Of a stretch of 30,587 bases of DNA, positions 10,723 to 19,738 are shown piece after piece; within the stretch, counting starts at the first letter, position 1; the number at the start of each line of letters is the position of its first letter. The notes under the pieces are model-generated. The model ran no database searches and had not been told where the DNA came from. It saw only the letters and a list, made by a program, of their open reading frames with translations. The position numbers were made by a program, and so were the translations under genes. Source of the stretch: UBA7396 sp047637875 (GTDB taxonomy: Bacteria; Patescibacteriota; Gracilibacteria; BD1-5; UBA6164); assembly GCA_047637875.1 (NCBI GenBank), contig JBLJBH010000002.1:1-30587 (forward strand), written 5' to 3'.

Positions 10723-11550
10723 ATGAAAAATTTTAATAATAAAGGTTTCTCGTTAGTTGAACTTTTAGTAGTTATTACTATTTTAGCAATTATTTCTGTT
10801 GTAGCTTATCAAAATTTTGGTTGAGCAACAGATAAAGCAATTGCCTCAAGAAAAATAAATGATATTTGAACTATTGAAACAGCTTTACAACAATTTAAAG
10901 TTGATAATAATTATTATCCAATGCCACTTGATTATTCAGCTACTAATTTATGGTGATATTCTGGTGCTACAGCAACTTCTTCTTGAAAAGCTTACGCAAG
11001 TAATACTATAAAAGTTGAATATGATAATGTAGCTATTAAAACTTTAACTTGAATTACAGATATAAAATGAGGTTGAGTAGTTTACTGAACTTGAACGAAT
11101 GCTGCAAAACAAATCTGAGCTAAATGAGTAATCTGAATTTGAGAAAACTTTTCTAAAAAATACTTATCAAAAGATTTATACGATCCAGAATTATGAGATA
11201 TAGTTTTAACTTGAGATGGAAATAAAAAAATGATTGAATATTGAATTGGTAGATATGTTTATTGAGTATATGCTCAACCAAAAACACCAAGTACATGGAA
11301 TATAACAAAAACTTCTTGAAGTTATTATAATATAGCAATAACTTTAAAGAAAAAATCATGAGAATGATATGAAAGTTATGTAGCCTGAGATTTTGATAAT
11401 AATTCTTGTATAGATTCAAGTGCTTGTCCTAAAACATTGATTTGAGATGGTGAAACATATTTAGAAAATTGAAAAGAATGATTATGAAATGCTACAACTG
11501 AATCAAATCAATGAATACCTTATCCAATAACTGATTTTGCTACAAATTAG
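10723..11550 (+). CDS. Type IV pilin (major-pilin-like prepilin)
   Basis: This 275-residue protein has a textbook class III signal, MKNFNNKG cleaved before FSLVELLVVITILAIIS, with glutamate at mature position 5 and a hydrophobic alpha-1 helix. The globular part is rich in Gly, Thr and Ser with aromatic residues, and has one cysteine pair near the end (SCIDSSACP) that could form a small disulfide loop. Many of its glycines are TGA. It is probably a structural subunit of the pilus used for attachment or DNA uptake. The stop is followed one base later by the barstar-like gene, so the two are very likely co-transcribed. Confidence 0.9.
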
Positions 11551-11551
11551 T

Positions 11552-11830
11552 ATGAAAACTTTTACAATAAACTGAAGTCATCTAAAAAATATAGATGACT
11601 TTTATAATGAAATAGAAAAATTATTTTTGCAAAATATTGACTTTAAATTTTGAAGAAATTTAGATGCATTTTCTGATATTTTATATTGATGATTTTGAAG
11701 TTTTAAAGAGCAAGAAACAATAGAAATAATTTGGGTAGATTTTGAGAAATCTAAAAAATATATAGAAGAAATTGATATAATTGAAGAAATTTTTGAAAGT
11801 TATGAACATATAAATTTTAGAAAAAAATAA
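11552..11830 (+). CDS. Barstar-like ribonuclease inhibitor
   Basis: This 92-residue protein matches barstar in length and pattern: an N-terminal strand (MKTFTINGSHL), a helix (DDFYNEIEKLFL), then FGRNLDAFSDILYGGFG and a strand EIIWVDF. The two acidic residues barstar uses to plug the RNase active site, Asp35 and Asp39 in NLDALWD, are both present here in NLDAFSD. It would bind a barnase-type RNase in the cytoplasm. No barnase-like gene is visible in the window. It begins one base after the pilin stop, probably translationally coupled. Several conserved glycines are TGA, so it belongs to this genome and is not a recent standard-code import. Confidence 0.85.
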
Positions 11831-11852
11831 GCATAGTTTTAAAACTATGCTT
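11829..11852. terminator. Bidirectional terminator between barstar and the methyltransferase
   Basis: The perfect palindrome AAGCATAGTTTT / AAAACTATGCTT has A and T tracts on both sides. It overlaps the stop codons of both convergent genes (11828-11830 on + and 11845-11847 on -). Confidence 0.8.
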
Positions 11853-12522
11853 TTATTATACTTATAAAATTTCTATCATTTTCAAAAAGTCTATTTTCTA
11901 TTATTTCATATCAATTTTTTTCAAATAAATAATTTAATTCTTCCAAAGAAAAGCTGTGATAAAATCTCTCAAATTCTCAAATTTTTACATTAAAATCTTT
12001 ACTTCAAAATTCATTTTTTGAGCTTTCTATAAATGATTTTTCATATTTTTCTTTATTTAATTCGCTCTCTAAAGCCCAATTAGTCATAAATATATAACTT
12101 CAAGGAAGTATTATTTTTTTAAGATTTTCTAAAACTTTTATTCTTTCTTCTAGATTTAAAAGATGATGAAATGATGCAATAAAAAATATACTTTCAAAGT
12201 TTTTCACTTTTAATCTATCTAAATCAAGCATATCACAAACTAAAAAATCATCACTTAAAAATTTCTTTTTTGCTTCTTCTATCATTCACGCAGATGCATC
12301 AATTCAAAAATAATCAATATCAAAAATATTCTGACTTTTTATAAATGCATCTAAAAGTCTTCCATTCCCACATCAAATATCTAAAATCTTTTTTTCGTCA
12401 ATTTCTTCTGAATACTTTTCTAAAAAATACTCTATTTCTTCCCATTTCATATCTTTTCTTGATTGAGAAAAAGTCCCGGCAAATTCATCATAATTTACTT
12501 TTTGAATATTATCTTTTGACAT
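11845..12522 (-). CDS. Class I SAM-dependent methyltransferase
   Basis: This 225-residue enzyme has motif I LDIGCGNGR (first glycine TGA), an acidic motif II region (YFGIDASAGM), motif III-like FLVCDMLDLD, and motif IV-like SIFFIASFHHLLN followed by a post-motif helix. An N-terminal YDEFAGTFSQSR segment is typical of small-molecule or tRNA-modifying methyltransferases of the Methyltransf_11/25 type. The substrate is unknown. The chosen ATG at 12522 (MSKDNIQK) overlaps the -35 hexamer of the + strand small-RNA promoter. An in-frame GTG at 12585 would add 21 residues but runs through the small-RNA region. Confidence 0.85.
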
Positions 12523-12543
12523 AATATATAGTTTTAATAAAAT
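12516..12543 (+). promoter_or_regulatory. Promoter for the candidate small RNA
   Basis: A consensus TTGACA (12516-12521), 16-base spacer and TAAAAT (12538-12543) predict a start near 12550. The -35 box overlaps the start codon of the opposite-strand methyltransferase, so the two transcription units could interfere. Confidence 0.6.
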
Positions 12544-12549
12544 ACACAT

Positions 12550-12652
12550 CAGGTAAAGGAGAAAATCAACTTGTATTTTCTTCACACCAAACTAATTCCT
12601 CGTAGGAGAGACTTTAACCACCATTAAGCTTTGCTTGTGGTGGTCTTTTTTT
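12550..12652 (+). ncRNA. Candidate structured small RNA of about 100 nt
   Basis: This intergenic + strand unit has its own promoter and a strong terminator. The predicted transcript folds into three hairpins: GGAGAAAAT (12558-12566) with ATTTTCTTC (12575-12583), closed outside by GGT/ACC; a small TCCT/AGGA stem (12597-12607); and the terminator stem. It is richer in G+C than its surroundings. It does not match the conserved features I know of 4.5S, 6S, tmRNA or RNase P RNA. A TTG-started reading of 18 codons (12571-12627) exists inside, with an AGGAGA before it, so a leader peptide is an alternative. Confidence 0.5.
12617..12652 (+). terminator. Intrinsic terminator of the candidate small RNA
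   Basis: ACCACCA (12617-12623) pairs with TGGTGGT (12638-12644), with an inner AAGC/GCTT stem and TTT loop, followed by seven T. On the - strand there is no T tract, so it points to a + strand transcript and not to argS, whose stop codon lies in the T run. Confidence 0.8.
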
Positions 12653-14402
12653 ACATTTTTATTGGTAATTTGATAGCTAAAACATCAAAAATTAATTTTT
12701 GAGTTTCAATGTATGAATTAATTAACTTAAGATTTAACATTTTTTTCTCAGGATTTTCCTCTCATAAAATATTTACATTATTATAAAAAGCAGAAAAACT
12801 TTTTGCTAAATTATAAGCATAAATTACTAAATTATGATGAGTTATATTTTCACAAACTCAAATTAAAGTTTCATTTAAAGCAGAAATTTCTTTATAAAGT
12901 AAAACTTGTTCAGAACTTGAAAATTTTTCACTTATTTTTGAATTTTTAATTTCATCTAAAGAAACTCATGATTTTTCTAAAACTCTCAGAGCTCTTACAT
13001 AACTATAGGCAACATACGGAAAACTATTCCCTTCAAAAGTCATAAATTCATCCCAATCAAAAATCATATCAGTAGTTCTTGATTTTGAAAGATATCAGTA
13101 TTTTATAGATCCGATTCAAATAATTTCTGAGATTTCGGCTAAATCTTTTTCACTTACTTCAGGATTTTTTTCAAGTAGTATTTTTTTAGCTCTATATACG
13201 GCTTCATCAAGTAAAGAATCAAGTTTTATAATATTTCATTTTCTCGTACTCATCGCTCCAGTTTTGAGTGAAATAAATCCGTTTCCAGCAAAAATAGTTT
13301 GTCCTTCCTGAGTCCATCCAGCATTTTTTGCTATCTCAAAAACTTGTTTAAAATGAAGGTCTTGCCTTACATCAACATGATAAATAATTTTTTCAGGATT
13401 CCAATTTTCTACTCTATATTTAATCGCAGCTAAATCAGAAGCAAGATATCCGTGAGTTCCATCTCTTTTAGCTAACATACAACTTGGAATTTTAGTTTTT
13501 TCATCAAAATTCACTCATACTGATCCATCTTCGTTTTTTGTAGCTACTTGTTTTTCCACAAGTTCTTTTACAATATCAGACATTTTGTGTTTTAAATCAG
13601 GATAATTCCCCATTTTTGGCAATCAAATACCTTCATAAAAACTCTCTCAAATATCAAAATCTGGTTTTACATTTAATCTATCAAGTTGCACCTGCATAGC
13701 AGAAATACTATAACTAGTAAATTCTTGCCAAAGTTTTACTGATTCTGATTCCCCTTGCGAAAGTGCTTTAAATTCAGCTCTAGTTTTTTCTTCTAAACTT
13801 TCGTCTTTTTCTATTTCAGCAGTAATTTTTACATAGAGTTCAAATAAATGATTTACTGCATTTTCTTTAAGTTTATTTTCATCTCACCAAAGTTTGTAAG
13901 CTAAAATAAGCTTTCAAAATATGATTCCCCAATCACCAATATGACTATCTCAGATAACATTGTATCACAAAAGTCTAAATAAATTACATGTCACTTGTCC
14001 TTGGTTTGGAGTACACATATGCCCTATATGAAGAGGTTTTCATACATTTGCTCCGATATAATCTACTATAATAGTTTTTCCATTTCAAATATTTGGTACT
14101 TTAACACTTTTATTTAAAAATAGTTCTGTATAAAAAGCATAACTTAATTTAAAGTTTAAATATGGTCAAGCGACAGTTAATTCAAGGAAATTTGAGTTAT
14201 TTTTAAGTTTTTCAGACAATTCCTGAGAAATAATTGCAGGATTTTTTCAAGTCGGTTTTGCTAGTAAAAAAGGTCAAAAGGAAAAATCACCAAGTTCTTT
14301 TTTTGGTGGAGTATCGAGTTTAATTTCTGTAAGTTCAACTGAGTAAAGTTTTTTGATTTCCTCTTGTAAAATAGTGATAATTTTTTCTTTTATAATATTC
14401 AT
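12651..14402 (-). CDS. argS: Arginyl-tRNA synthetase
   Basis: This 583-residue class I enzyme charges tRNA-Arg. It shows an N-terminal Add-1 domain (1-85), the HIGH region GANVGKPLHIGHM near residue 120 (with TGA at the middle glycine), the KMSKS counterpart GAMSTRKG near 384, and a DALR-type anticodon domain ending in PIKM, close to the family's usual PERM/PEKM ending. Length is typical. The ATG at 14402 has no Shine-Dalgarno motif. A palindromic repeat (14469-14570) separates it from pilT upstream, so it may be cotranscribed with or attenuated from that unit. Confidence 0.95.
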
Positions 14403-14468
14403 AATTTATTTTTTAATTCTAATTTGCCTGATTATATAAAAAAACGCAAAGAAATCAAAACTTTTAAT

Positions 14469-14570
14469 ACCCCATCCTAACCTTCCCTTAAGCCTAATGG
14501 AAGGAATAAAAAGATTTAAAAAAAGGCTTCCCTTAGACTTAAGGGAAGTTTACTGAAAGGCTGATGGGTT
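14469..14570. repeat. Palindromic repeat element, copy A (intergenic)
   Basis: This 102-bp element is bounded by inverted ends ACCCCATC (14469-14476) and GATGGGTT (14563-14570). Inside are two hairpins: CCTTCCCTTA with TAATGGAAGG, and CTTCCCTTA with TAAGGGAAG. It could fold as a three-way junction. It begins 6 bases after the pilT stop. It is homologous to the copy inside uvrC (27207-27300) and the half copy inside cysS (29242-29280). It may also act as a transcriptional attenuator between pilT and argS. Confidence 0.85.
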
Positions 14571-14576
14571 ATTCTT

Positions 14577-15620
14577 TTACATATCATCCATAAAATAATT
14601 TATATAATCTTCTTCATTTACTACTCATTTATCTCTAAGATTATCGGCATAATTTTTCATTGAAATCATTCATTCTGATTGTCCCATTTCAATAGCATTA
14701 TTTATTTGTACAAGATCCCCTGAACGAATTAAGTTTCTAATACCTGAAGTCATCATCATTACTTCATAAATTCATACTCTTCATCCACCAATTTTTGGAA
14801 TAAGTCTTTGAGATAAAACTCAAAACAATATATCTCAAAGTTTATATCTTACAGAATGTTGTAACTCTGGATGAAAAAAGTTTACAAGTCTTGTAATAGT
14901 TTGAACTGAACCTGCAGTATGTAGAGTTGAAATAACTAAATGTCATGTTTCAGCCAACTCCATAGCGGCTTCAACTGTTTCTTTATCTCTCATTTCTCAA
15001 ACCATTACTATATCTGGATCTTCTCTCATTGCTGCTCTTAGAGCTGTAGCAAAAGATTTTGTATCTTTCCCTATTTCTCTTTGAGAAAAAATTGAAAGAT
15101 TGTCTTTAAAAATAAATTCTGTTGGATCTTCAATAGTTAAAATATGTTCTCTTCTAGTTTTATTTATAGCATCAAGTATAGAAATCATAGAAGTAGATTT
15201 TCAGCTTCAAGTTGGTCAAGTCACTAAAATAAGTCATCATTTTGCTTTAGTAAATTTTTCTACTCATCTTGGAAGACCAAGTTCTTCGATTGTTTTTGGA
15301 GTTGAGGCTATTTTTCTCATTACAAAAGCTATTTTTCATAATTTAAAAAAAGCATTCACTCTGAATGGAGTTCCATCAGTATGAATATAAGCAAAATCTG
15401 CATCTCTTTTATCAAAAAATTCCTTTGCTGCTTCTTTATTATCATTTAGAAGTTCAAGTAATATTTGACGAGCTTTTATAGAATCAAGAGGACTTCAAGA
15501 AACTTTTCAAAGCTCACCATGAACTCTAAATCAAATATTTTCTCATTCTGACATATGTACATCAGAAGCTCAAATTTTTATGCAATGATCTAAAATCGGT
15601 CAAACTGTTAAATTAGCCAT
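14577..15620 (-). CDS. pilT: Twitching motility retraction ATPase PilT
   Basis: This 347-residue ATPase is the more canonical of two PilT-like proteins here. It has an N-terminal PAS-like domain starting with a typical ASDVHMSEG motif, Walker A GPTGSGKST (all its glycines are TGA), Asp box TIEDPTEF, Walker B DIVMVGEMRD and His box TGHLVISTLHTAG. The C-terminus has the family pattern of SQRLIPK followed by a degenerate AIRNLI-like motif (SGIRNLIRSGD). It would retract type IV pili at the cytoplasmic membrane. The gene lies downstream of the acidic coiled-coil gene, 52 bases away, with a hairpin in between. Confidence 0.95.
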
Positions 15621-15647
15621 ACTTTAAAATTTTATTAATATTAAATT

Positions 15648-15670
15648 AAAAGGATTTTTAAAATCCTTTT
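15648..15670 (-). terminator. Weak hairpin between the acidic-protein gene and pilT
   Basis: AAAAGGATTT pairs with AAATCCTTTT right after the stop at 15673. On the - strand it is followed by TTTTAATTTAAT, a poor T tract, so it may be a leaky terminator or a processing site between the two genes. Confidence 0.45.
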
Positions 15671-15672
15671 TA

Positions 15673-16461
15673 TTATTTTTTAATGTTACTTAAATTGTGT
15701 TTTCTAGGTCTATCAGTAGAAACTTCTAAAACACTTTCTTTCATCTTTTCAATAGATGTTATATCTAAATCTAAAGCTGAATCTTCTTTTTCTATATCTT
15801 TTATTTCTTTTTCTAAATCAGAAACTTGATTTTTTAATACTTTAATTTGTTCATTTAAATCATCAACTTTTGATTGTTTAGAAGATTTTGTTTGAGCAAT
15901 TGATGTTTTTCTTGATTGCATTTTAGCAATTGCCTCATCTAAAATACTATTTCTGTCAAAAGAAGTATTTAAAGTTTGAGTTACTTTAGTTTCAACTTCT
16001 GATACTCATCCAAATAAATCAGATGTAATTTCTTGATTTAAAGTTTCTCCAGTTTCAAATAAATCTGTAGTAATTTCTTGTTTATTATCTTCCTCAACTA
16101 ATGCACTAGGTTCTTGTGTAGATACTTCACCAAATCCAAAATCAATTTCTAAAGAATCCTTTTTTTCTTCTGTATTAATGTTTAATTCAGGAGTAACTTC
16201 AGATACTTCTGAAATATTAAATAAATCAATTTCACTTGAAACTGCTTGTGTTTCTAAAGATGGTGTTTCATCTAAAACAAAATCAGTTTTTACTTCTGTT
16301 TTTGGAGTATCCTCAAAATCAATTACAAAATCACTAACTGGTTCTTGTTGTGTTTGAATATTAGTATCTTGAGTAAAATTAAAATCTAACATACTTACAT
16401 CATTTGATGTTTCATCTCAAATAATGATTAAATCTTCTTCATTTTGTATTGCTGTAGTCAT
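15673..16461 (-). CDS. Acidic disordered protein with C-terminal coiled coil, next to pilT
   Basis: I do not recognise this 262-residue protein. Residues 1-150 are strongly acidic and rich in Glu, Asp, Thr and Ser, with no predicted fold. They contain repeated short patterns: EIDLFNISEVSEV, EITTDLFETGE and EITSDLFGGVSEV. Residues 165-190 are basic and Ser/Lys/Gln-rich. Residues 190-240 form a heptad-like coiled coil (VDDLNEQIKVLKNQVSDLEK). The end is basic (RPRKHNLSNIKK). There is no signal peptide. It precedes pilT in the same orientation and has a good promoter of its own, so a scaffold or regulator of the pilus motor is plausible but unproven. Confidence 0.75.
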
Positions 16462-16494
16462 AATTAAATATTTACAAAATTAAAATACAAGAGC

Positions 16495-16523
16495 ATTGTA
16501 ACACATTTTTTTTTTATTTGCAA
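16495..16523 (-). promoter_or_regulatory. Promoter of the acidic-protein/pilT unit
   Basis: On the - strand, TTGCAA (16518-16523) and TACAAT (16495-16500) are separated by 17 bases. The -35 hexamer is its own reverse complement and is shared with the divergent ybaB promoter. Confidence 0.65.
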
Positions 16524-16545
16524 AAAAAACGCAAAAAATTATAAT
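16518..16545 (+). promoter_or_regulatory. Promoter of ybaB
   Basis: TTGCAA (16518-16523) and TATAAT (16540-16545) are separated by 16 bases, 40 bases before the start at 16585. The -35 hexamer is the same one used on the opposite strand. Confidence 0.65.
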
Positions 16546-16584
16546 ACCACCACTTTTTTATTTTAACATTAATTTTAAAAAATT

Positions 16585-16914
16585 ATGGATATGTCAAAAA
16601 TGTGAGAACTCATGAAACTTCAACAAGAAGCAATGAAAATTAAAAAAGAATTAGAAAATACTATTATTGAAGCTGAAGTTAATGGATTAGTAATTTCTGT
16701 AAACTGAGAAATGAAAGTTGAAAAAGTTGAATTTGAAACTCTAGATTTAATTCCAGGACTTTCAGAATCTCAAAAAAAAGCTTTAGAAGAAGCTATAATG
16801 CAAGCAGTTAATAAATGAACTAAAAAAGCTCAAGAAGTTGCTGCAGAAAAAATGCAATGAGTTATGTCTCAAATGTGACTTAATATGCCAGCAGGATGAC
16901 TTCCAGGTATGTAA
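16585..16914 (+). CDS. ybaB: Nucleoid-associated protein YbaB/EbfC
   Basis: This 109-residue protein has the family layout: an N-terminal helix (MSKMGELMKLQQEAMKIKKE), a central three-strand sheet (EAEVNGLVISVNGEMKVEKVEF), a second helix with AVNKGTKKAQEVAAEKM, and a Met/Gly-rich tail (NMPAGGLPGM) typical of YbaB. It binds DNA as a tweezer-like dimer. In many genomes it sits beside dnaX/recR; here it stands alone, convergent with the VWA/TPR cluster and divergent from the acidic-protein gene. Confidence 0.92.
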
Positions 16915-16926
16915 AAAAGATATGTA

Positions 16927-16957
16927 AAAAAAGAAACGATAAAATCGTTTCTTTTTT
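16927..16957. terminator. Bidirectional terminator after ybaB and the TPR gene
   Basis: AAAAAAGAAACGAT (16927-16940) pairs with ATCGTTTCTTTTTT (16944-16957), with an AAA loop and T tracts on both strands. It ends both ybaB and the - strand cluster. Confidence 0.88.
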
Positions 16958-17805
16958 TACCAATCATTTTCATTTTTATCAAATCATTCAAAGAAAAAAT
17001 CATCTTCAAATATATCAAAAATATCTCTATTATCTTTTGGTTTATTTAGATTAATATTTTGTTCTTCCTCTTTTTTTAATTGTTCTATATATTTTTCTAT
17101 TTCTTGTTTATCTTCATTTGATAATGGTTTTTGTAATTTCTCAGAAGTTTCATCAATTTTTAGAGATTCTCATTTTGGAATTACTTGTTCTTGTTGTTCT
17201 TCTCAAGATTGAGTATTTTCATTATCTTCTTTTTGAGTATTTGAGTCTTGCTCTTTTTTTTCTTCTTGCTCTTGTTTTTTTTCTTCTTTTTGAGATTCTT
17301 GTTTTTCTTCAGATTCAGGCTTAGGTTTCTCTTGCTCTTTTTTTCTTAACTCTTCCATTAATTTGTTTAGTTTATCTAAAACAAAATCATAATTTTTCTT
17401 TGTTTCTATATTATATTTATTATCTAAAGCTTTTGAATAATGACTTAAAGATTTTTGCCAATATTCAAGTTTTTTCTGATCTAAAGAAAATTCTCATATC
17501 TTGTAGTATGTATTTGCAATATTATGATTTAGTATAAAACAATTCTCAGAGTTTAAACAATCAAGTTCCATATATTTTTCTAAAGCCTTATCAAATTCTC
17601 AGAGTTTATAAAAATAATCTGCTCTTTTTAGTTTTATTAAATCGTTTTTTGGAAATATTTTCTCAAGTTTTTTATTTATAGAATTTGCAAAAACATAATT
17701 ATCTCATGGTCAAAAAGCCAAGTTTGATAAAAAAAATATAAAACTTGGTATTAATAAAATAAATATCACAAAAAAAACTCATATAATAATTTTCTTTATT
17801 TTCAT
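16957..17805 (-). CDS. TPR membrane protein with acidic Glu/Gln-rich tail (BatC-like position)
   Basis: This 282-residue protein has an N-terminal membrane anchor (IIIGVFFVIFILLIPSFIFF), then TPR-like helices at about residues 55-135 (RADYFYKLGEFDKALEKYMEL, IANTYYKIGEF, LSHYSKALD). A long charged low-complexity stretch rich in Glu, Lys and Gln (about 150-225) and an acidic, aromatic end (FEDDFFFEGFDKNENDW) follow. It overlaps the upstream VWA gene by 10 bases. VWA-VWA-TPR order matches the BatA-BatB-BatC part of aerotolerance operons, so a periplasm-side complex in the membrane is likely; the function is not established. Confidence 0.75.
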
Positions 17806-18731
17806 TTTTTATCAAAATAATAAAATAAAATTAAATATCACAAAAAACTTAAAAAACTTAAAATCATCAAATACCTAGAAAAATCTTGTTTTACAACCAT
17901 TTCAATTTCTTGTGTATTTGAAGGAATATCAAAAAATTCTATTTTCTTAATATCTTCACTATTTTTTATAATAATTTTTCAAGCATTTAATTTATCTAAA
18001 AATCAATTAAAAAAATCTTTATCAAATCTTGTAATAATATCTTTTCAAAACTTATCTTTTAAGTATATAATTCCTCCGAAAATATCATATCATACAAATA
18101 TTTTATTTCATTTTTCAGATCATAATCAAATTCAGAAAAACTTTAAATTTTCTTTTTTAATATCTTTTAATCAATTAATTATGTTTTGTTTTTCATTTGT
18201 AGTTAAGTTTGGTTCAAAATCACTTAAAATAACTACAGCTCACCCGTCTCAACTAAATCTTTCAGTTGATATTTTTAAAGCTTCTTCAAAATTAGTTCAT
18301 CATTTTAATATAGACTTTTCATCAGCTGAAGCCAAAAAAGTTAAAAATATATTTTTATCATAAGTTAAAGGAATTAAACTAGTTGCATCTCAAGAAAATA
18401 TTGTTAAAGAATATCTATTATTTGGATTTTTAACTATATAATCTTGAATTAATTCTTTTGATAATTGAAGTCTTGATTTTTCGTTATAATCCAAAGCTAA
18501 CATACTTTTTGAAACATCTAAAACAAAAACTATATCTGATGTTTTTGTTTTTATTTTTTGATTGTAATTTATATTATAACTAAAAAAAGAAACTAAAGAA
18601 AATACTAAAGAAAATATCAAAAATATTGAAGCTAATCAATTTTTTGACATCAAAATAAATCACTTATCTTTATAAAAAAAATAAATATAAATACTCAAAA
18701 TCAAAAAAATAATTATTCAAAAATAAATCAT
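17796..18731 (-). CDS. VWA-domain membrane protein (BatB-like)
   Basis: This 311-residue protein has two N-terminal membrane helices (residues 3-20 and about 32-52), a von Willebrand A domain and a C-terminal membrane helix (YLMILSFLSFLGYLILFYYF). The MIDAS metal site is present: DVSKSM, then the threonine in KGGTNFEEAL, then the aspartate in VVILSDFE. The gene starts one base after the stop of the first VWA gene and overlaps the TPR gene at its 3' end, so the three are translated as a unit. This layout is that of Bat proteins, which are linked to stress tolerance in Bacteroides and spirochaetes. Confidence 0.85.
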
Positions 18732-18732
18732 A

Positions 18733-19728
18733 TTATCTTCTTAAAAAATAGTAAAAATTAAATATAGTAAAAAATGTTATTAAAAAAAACAAAATATAAA
18801 CAAAAACTTTATAATACGGTAAAAATAATTCAAATTGTTCCACTTCTATCTCTTTTTTTTGTAATAAGTTTAATTTTTCAAATATTTGTTTAAAAGTTTC
18901 CTCACTATCAGCTCTATAATAAAGTCAGTTAGTTAATTTTGCAAGTGTTTTAAGATTTTCTTCATCAATTCATCAAATTCAAATTTTTTGTGTTCCATAT
19001 ATGTTTTTTACTTCAACATAAGTATCTTCATTTCACCCGATTCAAACAGTATGAATTTTTATATTTTTTTCTCTTAAATATTTTACAGCATCAATTGGGT
19101 CTATTCATCTATTTGCTTCTCAATCGGTAAAAAGTACAACTACTTTTTCCCTATTTTCTTTATCATCAAATAAATTTGCTCAATATAAAAGTCAGTCTCA
19201 AATAGCAGTTCATTGTAAATGCTGATAATCTTGATTAATATTATCAATTGTAATATTTTTTATATAGTTAGTTACAAAATTATAATCAAAAGTTAATGGA
19301 ATTGAAGTAAATGGTTTTCAAGAAAATAAAACAAGCCCAATTCTATCAGTTTTTAATTCTTTACTGAAATCTGAAATTACTTGTTTTGCTACTTCAAGTC
19401 TATCTGGTTTTATATCTTTAGCAAGCATAGAATATGATAAATCAAAAACTATTACTATATCAATACCATTTTTTATTTGCTTCGTTTTTGTTTGTTTTAG
19501 ATTTGGATTTGCTATTAATAGTGAAAAAAACAAAATAATTATAAATATCAATAAAATATTTATAAAAAAATATCTTTTTGAACTTCAAAAAACAGCTTCT
19601 AAATCAGAAATAAACTTGAATTTTGAAGCAAAGTTTTTGGTTTTGTAATAAAAATACAAAAATATCATTCAAATAAAAAATGATATAATTCATAATTCAG
19701 GATTTAAAAAAATTAAGTTTTCAAGCAT
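18733..19728 (-). CDS. VWA-domain membrane protein (BatA-like)
   Basis: This 331-residue protein has the BatA layout: two N-terminal hydrophobic helices (IISFFIGMIFLYFYY and INILLIFIIILFFSLLI), a VWA domain with a complete MIDAS motif (DLSYSM, GTAIGDGL, LFTDGEANRG), and a C-terminal helix (VFVYILFFLITFFTIF). Its MIDAS is closer to consensus than that of its partner. It begins 10 bases after holA. No MoxR ATPase or DUF58 gene, usual partners of Bat operons, is present in this window. Confidence 0.87.
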
Positions 19729-19738
19729 AATTTAATTT

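Noticed and set aside
12550..12652. Identity of the small RNA as 4.5S/SRP RNA
   Set aside because: An ATCAGG-GGAG stretch vaguely recalls the SRP core, but the expected stem around a GGAA-type tetraloop with the AGCA bulge cannot be formed.
14463..14575. Reading the palindromic element as a tRNA or riboswitch
   Set aside because: It has three stems like a cloverleaf, but no T-loop GTTCRA, no anticodon arm and no CCA end, and copies occur inside genes.
15100..15384. + strand frame within pilT
   Set aside because: It lies opposite the Walker A/B region of a clear PilT protein and has no recognisable features.
17118..17324. Hydrophobic + strand frame that looks like a membrane peptide
   Set aside because: It is the complement of the Glu/Lys/Gln-rich stretch of the TPR protein, which automatically reads as Leu/Phe on the other strand.
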